Below, one piece after another: positions 58,296 to 64,000 of a stretch of 64,000 nucleotides of DNA; position 1 is the stretch's first letter; each line of letters starts with the position of its first letter. The notes beneath the pieces were generated by a model that saw nothing but the letters and a program-made list of their open reading frames with translations, did not search any database and was not told where the DNA came from. The DNA is taken from assembly GCA_937874695.1 (NCBI GenBank), contig CALNAJ010000027.1:62001-126000 (forward strand), given 5' to 3'. Source of the stretch: an uncultured Lactobacillus sp. GTDB taxonomy: Bacteria > Bacillota > Bacilli > Lactobacillales > Lactobacillaceae. The position numbers and the translations under genes are program-made.

Positions 58296-58883
58296 CTAAT
58301 CTTGTGTGTGATCCTGAAGGCTAGACTTTTTCGGTGTATCGATAAAGGGTGCCACACTGCCAGTTGGTAAGGCGTGCGGGGCCCACATTGGTTTGACCGG
58401 TAACGCAGAGCCCTGCGACTTCTTGCCCCAACGGTCGAGAATCGATGCCAGACAGATGACCAAGGCCTCGTGATCTGTTTGGTCCACCGTCAATTCAATT
58501 GTGCCACCACCGGATTGACTGACTCGGTCGATGCTGGCAATGCTCTCGCGACCATGGGTGATTGTGAAGTGGCCGCTATTGATATTGCCCATGATGACCC
58601 AGTTGAGACCGCGGACAAAGAGCACTTCGCGAATAACACCAAAAGTTTTACTGACGCGGCCAACCATCTGCCGATGATAGAGTAACCGAAATTTAGGCAA
58701 TATCCCTAGAGTTTCTTGTTTGACCTCGGCCTCCAATGTCCCACTAATCGTGTACACGGACAGCACGTCCGCACGCAGTCCCCACTTCCCAACGAGGAGG
58801 TAGCGTGACACATTATCCGCGTCACGAATAACCGTGGTAGCCTTCGCCGACAGGGCGGCTTGATTAAGATAAAGTTTACGCAT
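58296..58883 (-). CDS. LURP-one-related (YxjI-like) protein
   Basis: The 195-residue protein starts at the minus-strand ATG at 58883 (AAAGGAGG upstream), MRKLYLNQAALS; an open extension to 58997 is not coding. Alternating short strands with YLLVGKWGLRADVLSVYTISG, FRLLYHRQMVGRVSKTFG and INSGHFTITHGRESIASIDR fit the tubby-like barrel of LURP-one-related/YxjI proteins. In this family the function in bacteria is unknown. It stands alone, convergent with the last BspA-like gene and divergent from ung. A CACCTGG/CCAGGTG inverted repeat (58956-58962, 58980-58986) lies upstream. Confidence 0.65.
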   Translation of the reverse strand: MRKLYLNQAALSAKATTVIRDADNVSRYLLVGKWGLRADVLSVYTISGTLEAEVKQETLGILPKFRLLYHRQMVGRVSKTFGVIREVLFVRGLNWVIMGNINSGHFTITHGRESIASIDRVSQSGGGTIELTVDQTDHEALVICLASILDRWGKKSQGSALPVKPMWAPHALPTGSVAPFIDTPKKSSLQDHTQD

Positions 58884-59093
58884 AGGAACCTCCTTTGGCA
58901 AAAGTATAGCGACTTTGGTAGGCAAATGGAAATAATTAAGGCGTGATATTTGCACCACCTGGTAAGGCGGTGTCCCACACCAGGTGTGTCTCTCCAATCT
59001 TAGTTATTCTCATTCTAACATGTTTTACCAGTCACGTTCGACAATATCATTTGCCGCGTGGTTATGATAGAATAAAAGCGTGAGGTGTTGGGA

Positions 59094-59816
59094 ATGAAAC
59101 CGTTTATTCATAATGATTGGTGGCCGGTTCTGGAGCCCGAGTTTGAACAGGAATATTATCAACAATTACGCCAGTTCTTAGTCTCGGAGTACCAGCATTA
59201 CGAGATCTATCCGGACATGTATCATATTTTTACCGCGTTTGAGTGGACGCCGTTTAGCAAGGTCAAGGTGGTTATCTTGGGGCAAGATCCTTACCATAAC
59301 CCCGGACAGGCACACGGCTGTAGCTTCTCGGTTTTGCCGGGAACGCCGCTGCCACCATCGTTACAGAATATTTATAAGGAACTGCAGGATGATCTCGGCA
59401 TTCAGCCGGTCAATCATGGGTATCTGGAGAAGTGGGCCAAGCAAGGCGTGCTACTCTTGAACTCCGTGTTGACTGTCCGGTATGGCAAGGCCTTTTCACA
59501 TCAGGGGCACGGCTGGGAACAGCTGACTGATGCGGCGATTTCCAAGCTATCCGCGCGGCCGGAACCGGTCGTCTTCATCCTGTGGGGTGGGGCGGCACGC
59601 GCCAAGATCAAGTTGATCGATACCAAGACCAACATCGTCTTGCAAGCGCCGCATCCCAGTCCCTTATCGGCTTACCGTGGATTCTTCGGTTCCAAGCCGT
59701 TTTCCAAGACCAACATCGCATTAACATCATTGGGTGAGACGCCCATCGATTGGCAGTTGCCTGAACACGTGACCGCTGACGACGGGCCCAACACCACAAC
59801 CAACCAACAAGCATAG
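59094..59816 (+). CDS. ung: uracil-DNA glycosylase
   Basis: Ung removes uracil from DNA to begin base excision repair. The 240-residue protein has the water-activating motif GQDPYHNPGQAHG (about 61-73) and the HPSPLSAYRGFFG motif with the conserved His. I start it at the ATG at 59094, 6 bases from GAGGTG; a GTG three codons earlier is possible. The C-terminus runs a few residues past the family core with a Thr/Asn-rich end. pta follows 43 bases downstream. Confidence 0.97.
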   Translation: MKPFIHNDWWPVLEPEFEQEYYQQLRQFLVSEYQHYEIYPDMYHIFTAFEWTPFSKVKVVILGQDPYHNPGQAHGCSFSVLPGTPLPPSLQNIYKELQDDLGIQPVNHGYLEKWAKQGVLLLNSVLTVRYGKAFSHQGHGWEQLTDAAISKLSARPEPVVFILWGGAARAKIKLIDTKTNIVLQAPHPSPLSAYRGFFGSKPFSKTNIALTSLGETPIDWQLPEHVTADDGPNTTTNQQA

Positions 59817-59859
59817 GCACAGAATTGATTCGTGGGATATTTTATGGAGGTCATCATCT

Positions 59860-60837
59860 ATGGAACTTTTTGATAGTCTTAAACAAAAGATCAACGGACA
59901 AAACAAAACCATTGTATTTCCAGAAGGCGCAGACGTTCGGGTGTTAGGCGCAGCGAGTCGTTTGGCCGCTGACGGCCTGATCAAAGCCGTCGTTTTAGGC
60001 AAACAGAGTGAGATTCAAGATACGGCGATTAACAATGCCATTGACTTGGAGCCTTTGACGATTTTAGACCCAGCAACGATTCCAGCAGATCAGCATAAGG
60101 CCATGCTCGACGCCTTAGTTGACCGGCGTAAGGGCAAGAACACGCCTGAACAAGCCGCTAAGATGTTGGAAGATCCCAACTACATCGGGACCATGATGGT
60201 TTACATGGGCCAAGCAGATGGGATGGTTTCTGGTGCAATTCATGCTACCGGTGATACCGTTCGGCCTGCCTTACAAATTATTAAAACGAAGCCAGGTGTT
60301 AAGCGCATCAGCGGGGCCTTCATCATGCAAAAGGGTGAAGAACGTTACGTCTTCGCTGACTGTGCGATTAACATCGAACTTGATGCACCGGGGATGGCCG
60401 AAGTGGCTATCGAAAGTGCCCATACCGCCAAAGTCTTTGACATCGATCCTAAGGTTGCCTTGCTGAGCTTCTCCACCAAGGGTTCTGCCAAGGGTGACAT
60501 GGTCACCAAGGTGCAAGAGGCCACGAAGATTGCTCACGAAACGGCACCAGATTTGGCCGTCGACGGGGAATTACAGTTCGATGCATCCTTCGTACCGAGT
60601 GTGGCAGCGCAAAAAGCTCCAGACTCCAAGGTTGCGGGTCACGCCAACGTCTTCGTCTTCCCAGAATTACAATCTGGGAATATTGGCTACAAGATTGCCC
60701 AACGTTTCGGTGGTTTTGAAGCCATTGGACCAATCCTGCAAGGCCTAAACAAGCCAGTCTCTGACTTATCACGGGGCTGCAACGAAGAGGATGTCTACAA
60801 GGTAGCCATCATCACGGCCGCCCAATCGCTGGATTAA
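59860..60837 (+). CDS. pta: phosphate acetyltransferase
   Basis: Pta interconverts acetyl-CoA and acetyl-phosphate, feeding acetate kinase for ATP. The 325-residue protein has the family blocks FPEGADVRVLGAASRL, GMVSGAIHATGDTVRPALQ and AQRFGGFEAIGPILQGLNKPVSDLSRG. GGAGG precedes the ATG. It is the short Pta form without the N-terminal regulatory domains of E. coli Pta. The ung-pta-tsaE order is common in lactobacilli. Confidence 0.97.
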   Translation: MELFDSLKQKINGQNKTIVFPEGADVRVLGAASRLAADGLIKAVVLGKQSEIQDTAINNAIDLEPLTILDPATIPADQHKAMLDALVDRRKGKNTPEQAAKMLEDPNYIGTMMVYMGQADGMVSGAIHATGDTVRPALQIIKTKPGVKRISGAFIMQKGEERYVFADCAINIELDAPGMAEVAIESAHTAKVFDIDPKVALLSFSTKGSAKGDMVTKVQEATKIAHETAPDLAVDGELQFDASFVPSVAAQKAPDSKVAGHANVFVFPELQSGNIGYKIAQRFGGFEAIGPILQGLNKPVSDLSRGCNEEDVYKVAIITAAQSLD

Positions 60838-60927
60838 ATAGCAGCTTACGCAGTTCATGTTATCTGGTCTAGTTGGCTAAATATTGAAATGAAATTAATA
60901 GGTATACACAGAAAATTAGTTAGCTGA

Positions 60928-60952
60928 TGTATTTCTGGCAGCCGCAGACGAT
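60928..60952 (+). repeat. possible end fragment of the structured repeat
   Basis: The segment ATTTCTGGCAGCCGCAGACG (60931-60950) matches the end of copy E at 13528-13547 at all but one base. No other helix of the repeat is found beside it. It may be a remnant, or a partial match by chance. The rest of the 260-bp pta-tsaE gap holds only the terminator. Confidence 0.4.
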
Positions 60953-60982
60953 TTCGAAACATCAGTTAAATCAACTTTAAGG

Positions 60983-61020
60983 TACCCGGATTGCTATTTT
61001 CAAGCAGTCCGGGTATTATT
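60983..61020 (+). terminator. terminator of pta
   Basis: TACCCGGATTGCT (60983-60995) pairs with AGCAGTCCGGGTA (61003-61015, one G-U), followed by TTATTT. Confidence 0.8.
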
Positions 61021-61098
61021 TGTAAGGTGAGTCGTACCAGATGTTTTGGACGACGATGATGAATCAAATTTAGTTTAAAGTAAAAGGGGAAAGAGACA

Positions 61099-61575
61099 AT
61101 GTATGAAGTAACGGTCACAAGTCCTGAAGCCACGATGGCTCTTGGGCAACAACTGGCACCGGACTTACAACCGCGCGATGTCATTCTACTCGATGGGGAC
61201 CTCGGTGCCGGCAAGACGACCTTTACCAAAGGCTTGGCTGCTGGTTTGGGCATCACACGTAACGTGAAGAGCCCAACGTTTACCATTATTCGTGAATACC
61301 AGGGTGGGCGGATTCCGCTCTACCACATGGACGTCTATCGCTTGGAAGAGGGCGGTGGCGATGAACTGGGTCTCGACGAGTATTTCAATGGTGATGGGGT
61401 CAACGTAGTCGAGTGGTCGAAATTCATTGCGGATGAACTCCCCGAGGACTACCTGCGGATCGTGTTCAAGCGTGACGATGAGGCTGGCGAAAGTCAGCGG
61501 ACGTTACGGTTCGAACCCCGTGGGGCCCATTTTGAAAAATTAGTGAAACAACTGGAGGACGGCAACAATGAGTGA
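61099..61575 (+). CDS. tsaE: TsaE, tRNA threonylcarbamoyladenosine ATPase
   Basis: TsaE works with TsaB and TsaD to transfer the threonylcarbamoyl group to A37 of ANN-decoding tRNAs. The 158-residue P-loop protein has LLDGDLGAGKTTFTKGLA (about residue 31-48) and the conserved VKSPTFTIIREY and HMDVYRLE segments. The GNAT gene starts 8 bases before its stop, so the two are coupled. Confidence 0.96.
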   Translation: MYEVTVTSPEATMALGQQLAPDLQPRDVILLDGDLGAGKTTFTKGLAAGLGITRNVKSPTFTIIREYQGGRIPLYHMDVYRLEEGGGDELGLDEYFNGDGVNVVEWSKFIADELPEDYLRIVFKRDDEAGESQRTLRFEPRGAHFEKLVKQLEDGNNE

Positions 61576-62077
61576 TGAAGTGGCCATTCGCTTGCCGAAT
61601 GCAACTGACGCGAAGGCTTTGCTGGCATTGCTGGAACGTTTGCAACAAGAGAGTGACACCTTTAGCTTGGCCGATGCGGATGATCCCATCAGTGCGGCAC
61701 AAGAGGCCGATCAGCTGGAACAGATCAAGGAGAGTCCGGTGCACCTGCTGCTGGTGGCGTGTCTCGGTGACCAGCTACTGGGCGTTCTGTCGATCTCACC
61801 AACGCCGCAAGGTAACGTGGGTGAACTGGGCATTGCTGTCGAGAAGAAATACTGGCACCTGGGCATCGGTACGGCACTAGTCGATGAGGCTCTCTACTGG
61901 GCGGATACGGCGAGTGACCTGCAGGCAGTTGGACTGATTGTGCAGACGCGAAACGTCCCTGCAATGAAACTTTACGAAAAAATGGGCTTTTCCCGGACGC
62001 AGACGCCACCGGAGACGGTGACCGACGATGATGGCGAGCACGTCCAAGCTGTTGAAATGGTGTACCAGCTAAATTAA
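61568..62077 (+). CDS. GNAT-family N-acetyltransferase
   Basis: The 169-residue protein has the GNAT core: LLGVLSISPTPQGNVGELGIAV, the acetyl-CoA loop region KKYWHLGIGTALVDEALYWA (H-x-G-I-G-T) and ARNV-type end TRNVPAMKLYEKMGF. It overlaps tsaE by 8 bases. In Bacillus the equivalent place is held by rimI-type ribosomal acetyltransferases, but this one is longer and lacks clear RimI identity, so its substrate is open. A strong terminator follows. Confidence 0.85.
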   Translation: MSDEVAIRLPNATDAKALLALLERLQQESDTFSLADADDPISAAQEADQLEQIKESPVHLLLVACLGDQLLGVLSISPTPQGNVGELGIAVEKKYWHLGIGTALVDEALYWADTASDLQAVGLIVQTRNVPAMKLYEKMGFSRTQTPPETVTDDDGEHVQAVEMVYQLN

Positions 62078-62088
62078 GCAGTTACTTA

Positions 62089-62126
62089 AAAAGACACCGA
62101 TCAGGATTTCCTGGTCGGTGTCTTTT
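62089..62126. terminator. terminator of tsaE-GNAT
   Basis: AAAAGACACCGATCAGG (62089-62105) pairs with CCTGGTCGGTGTCTTTT (62110-62126, one G-U) around a 4-base loop. It may work on both strands. Confidence 0.93.
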
Positions 62127-62285
62127 CGTGTTGGTTAGATGTTTTCTTTACAAACCGCCAAAGTCAATTGTCACAAGGCTTTTGGTGAGATACAGGAGTG
62201 ATGTATAAAGCCTGCCTTGTCAAAAAAAGTGAGACAATAATCTCATTTTTTACATTAGTAATAGTATAGGGCAAATTCAGCAGCG

Positions 62286-62822
62286 TTAGGCATTTACCGT
62301 TACAAAGTTCTTCAATGGTTGTGTGCCAAAGTGGTTGGCCTCGTACAACAGGATATTGGCGCAGGCCAAGCTATCGTCTAACGCGTTGTGATGGTGATGG
62401 AGGTCGATGCCCAGTTCATCGCAGACCGTGTTCAGCTTGTGATTGGGAAATTCTGGGAAGAACTTCCGACTGGTCTTGACCGTGTCCAACGTCAGGTAAC
62501 GTGGAGTCGGTAAGTTGTAGTGTTCCAGGGTGCTGCGCAGAACACCATTGTCAAACGGCGCGTTGTGGGCGATGACCAACCGGTCGCGTTGGAAGAAGGG
62601 CGCCACATGTTCCCAGACTTCGGGAAAGGCGGGGGCATTGGCCACGTCGCGCTCGTGAATCCCGTGAATCTGGACATTCCGCCAGAAAAAGTCAGTATCT
62701 GGTTTGATCAGTGAGTAGAATTCATCAACGACTTGGCTGTCCCGCACAATGGTTAGCGCGAGTGAACAGGCGCTGTAGCGTTTGCCACTAGCCGTTTCAA
62801 AATCCATAGCAACGAAATTCAA
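62286..62822 (-). CDS. DnaQ-like 3'-5' exonuclease
   Basis: The 178-residue protein is a DEDDh exonuclease. ExoI is MDFETASGKRYSAC (Asp, Glu), ExoII is VIAHNAPFDNGVL (Asp) and ExoIII is HHNALDDSLACA (His, Asp). It is a free-standing DnaQ-like nuclease or polymerase III epsilon homologue; in lactobacilli these single-domain forms may act in repair or RNA/DNA turnover. The likely start is the TTG at 62822 with GATGAGG upstream. It ends the exoA-exonuclease pair with a 26-base gap. Confidence 0.88.
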   Translation of the reverse strand: MNFVAMDFETASGKRYSACSLALTIVRDSQVVDEFYSLIKPDTDFFWRNVQIHGIHERDVANAPAFPEVWEHVAPFFQRDRLVIAHNAPFDNGVLRSTLEHYNLPTPRYLTLDTVKTSRKFFPEFPNHKLNTVCDELGIDLHHHHNALDDSLACANILLYEANHFGTQPLKNFVTVNA

Positions 62823-62848
62823 AAGTGCCTCATCCCTTCAGAGTAAAT

Positions 62849-63613
62849 TTAGACGGTCAGGCCGTCAACGTCGAGTTCCACCGGACAGTGGTCGGAACCC
62901 AGGACCTGGTCTAGTATTTTAGCGTCTTTTAAGTGGTCTTGCAAGCGTTCGCTGGTGACAAAGTAATCGATCCGCCACCCAGCGTTGTTATCGCGGGCGT
63001 GAAACCGATAGCTCCACCAAGAGTAGCGTTCCGTTGCGTCCGGATTGAAGTAACGGAAGGTATCGGTATAGCCGGCGGCGAGGAGGGCCGTGAATTTCTC
63101 CCGTTCATCGTCGGTGAAGCCGGCATTCTTGTGATTCGTTTTGGGATTCTTCAAGTCGATCTCCGTGTGTGCCACGTTCAGATCCCCACAGAAGATGACG
63201 GGTTTCTTGGCGTTTAACTGGTTAATGAAATCGAGGAAGGCCGTTTCCCAGCCCATCCGAAAGTCGAGCCGTTTGAGACCACTCCCAGAATTTGGCGTGT
63301 AGCAGGTCAGCACGTAAAAGTCGGGGTATTCCAGGGTGATTGTCCGGCCTTCGTGATCAAAGTCCGGGGAATCGATGCCGTAGATGACATTTAACGGCTT
63401 GTGTTTGGTAAACAGAGCCGTTCCGGAATAGCCCTTACGTTCGGCGTAGTTCCAGTATTGGTAGTAACCGGGGAGGTCGAGATCAATCTGACCCTCCTGT
63501 AATTTGGTTTCTTGGATGCCAAAGAAGTCGGCGTCCATTTCCTTAAATGTATCGACAAATCCTTTTTTAACAATAGCCCGTAGGCCGTTGACGTTCCATG
63601 AAATAAATTTCAT
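62849..63613 (-). CDS. exoA: exodeoxyribonuclease III / AP endonuclease
   Basis: The 254-residue ExoA/Xth enzyme nicks at abasic sites and trims 3' ends in base excision repair, acting after Ung (59094). Motifs: MKFISWNVNGLRA, FGIQETKLQEGQID (catalytic Glu), GDLNVAHTEIDLKNP (Asp, Asn) and the C-terminal WRIDYFVTSERL and GSDHCPVELDV (His). The minus-strand ATG at 63613 follows GGAGGTG. The DnaQ-like gene follows 26 bases downstream, forming a repair operon. Confidence 0.97.
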   Translation of the reverse strand: MKFISWNVNGLRAIVKKGFVDTFKEMDADFFGIQETKLQEGQIDLDLPGYYQYWNYAERKGYSGTALFTKHKPLNVIYGIDSPDFDHEGRTITLEYPDFYVLTCYTPNSGSGLKRLDFRMGWETAFLDFINQLNAKKPVIFCGDLNVAHTEIDLKNPKTNHKNAGFTDDEREKFTALLAAGYTDTFRYFNPDATERYSWWSYRFHARDNNAGWRIDYFVTSERLQDHLKDAKILDQVLGSDHCPVELDVDGLTV

Positions 63614-63699
63614 CTGTGCACCTCCAACTGCTACTTCCCAGTATACCAGATGGCATGACCATATCGTGTCCGTTTCGCCCGCGCAGGGACTATTAATTG

Positions 63700-63905
63700 C
63701 AGCGAAGTTACTTCGTCTGCGGCGGTCAGGGGCTCCACCTGCTGTGGGGACCGGCTACAGCCAAAGTGCGGGCTTCCGTCTCGCCTTGAAGCCTCGCAAG
63801 CCCAGCGAGTCTCCAAGGTCGTCCCATGTCGTAAGCGCGGGAAGGAGCTAGCCCCCGTGCTAACGCCATCGACACGGCCGGCTCCGCCCCTGACCGCCTA
63901 CGCCT
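63700..63905 (+). repeat. structured repeat, copy D (subtype 2)
   Basis: The outer stem is GGCGGTCAGGGGC/GCCCCTGACCGCC (63721-63733, 63886-63898), 13 bp perfect. It has the CTGCTGTGGGGA block (63739-63750), GCCAAAGTGCGG shared with copy C, an inner CTCGC/GCGAG stem, and GCGCGGG/CCCGTGC flanked on both sides by TAA (63832-63834, 63861-63863). A G-T wobble in that last stem fits RNA from the plus strand. It lies upstream of, and oriented against, exoA. I see no gene in the rest of the last 390 bp, only an AACGGA/TCCGTT inverted repeat at about 63971-63995. Confidence 0.75.
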
Positions 63906-64000
63906 ACGTTACTGACCGCTCGTAGTAGTCGCTGCTATAACAGCACGATATGCATCGCAATTTTGAAGCAACGGAGGAGAACAAGCATCCGTTCCAACGC

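Noticed and set aside
63504..63851. 115-codon open frame on plus near the right end
   Set aside because: It runs antisense through the exoA start and into repeat D.

Overview
The window is a 64 kb chromosomal segment of a lactic acid bacterium in the family Lactobacillaceae. The evidence is the conserved run of Firmicutes housekeeping genes, an LPQTxE-type sortase signal, and secreted proteins with MucBP and DUF5776-like domains. Base composition looks close to even rather than AT-rich, and CGG arginine codons are common, which fits the Levilactobacillus/Lactiplantibacillus side of the family. The genus is an inference. I see no prophage, insertion sequence or CRISPR array.

Layout. 1-7.6 kb: start of a YigZ-type gene, diverging from comFA-comFC (DNA uptake), then hpf, secA and prfB with its programmed +1 frameshift. 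7.8-18.7 kb: a MinJ-like PDZ membrane protein in an operon with phoP-phoR, a secreted MucBP/DUF5776-like protein, and pstS-pstC-pstA-pstB1-pstB2-phoU behind an array of four Pho-box-like repeats. 19.5-26.4 kb: PspC and holin-family membrane proteins, hprK-lgt-gpsA-galU, trxB, a YfbR-like HD hydrolase and a GNAT protein. 26.6-36.1 kb: uvrB-uvrA, a DUF308 membrane protein, rapZ-yvcK-whiA and convergent clpP with a CtsR site. 36.4-39.0 kb: a LytTR/LiaF-like pair, an ECF S component and two identical tRNA-Arg(CCG) genes. 39.2-45.1 kb: cggR-gapA-pgk-tpiA-eno. 45.2-52.1 kb: an LPQTD-anchored wall protein, a ClC transporter, and secG-esterase-rnr-smpB. 52.4-58.2 kb: three tandem paralogous BspA-repeat/MucBP/DUF5776-like secreted proteins. 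58.3-63.6 kb: a LURP-one-related protein, ung, pta, tsaE-GNAT, a DnaQ-like exonuclease and exoA.

The main unexplained signal is a family of structured repeats of about 200 bp. Five copies lie in intergenic spaces: A 2882-3124 (+), E 13340-13560 (-), C 18750-18955 (+), B 19095-19350 (-) and D 63700-63905 (+), with a possible end fragment at 60928-60952. Helix sequences differ between copies but pairing is retained. A symmetric TAA/TAA internal loop, a CTGCTGTGGGGA block (four copies) and a CACGGC block are kept. This pattern suggests selection on an RNA or on a structured mobile DNA element. I cannot match it to a named family.

Other regulatory signals read directly from sequence are a 9-N12-9 direct repeat (a LytTR-type site) upstream of the LytTR gene, a 112-nt palindromic element in front of prfB, a hairpin-rich secA leader, and a cluster of TTARCGAT-type motifs in front of the first BspA-like gene.
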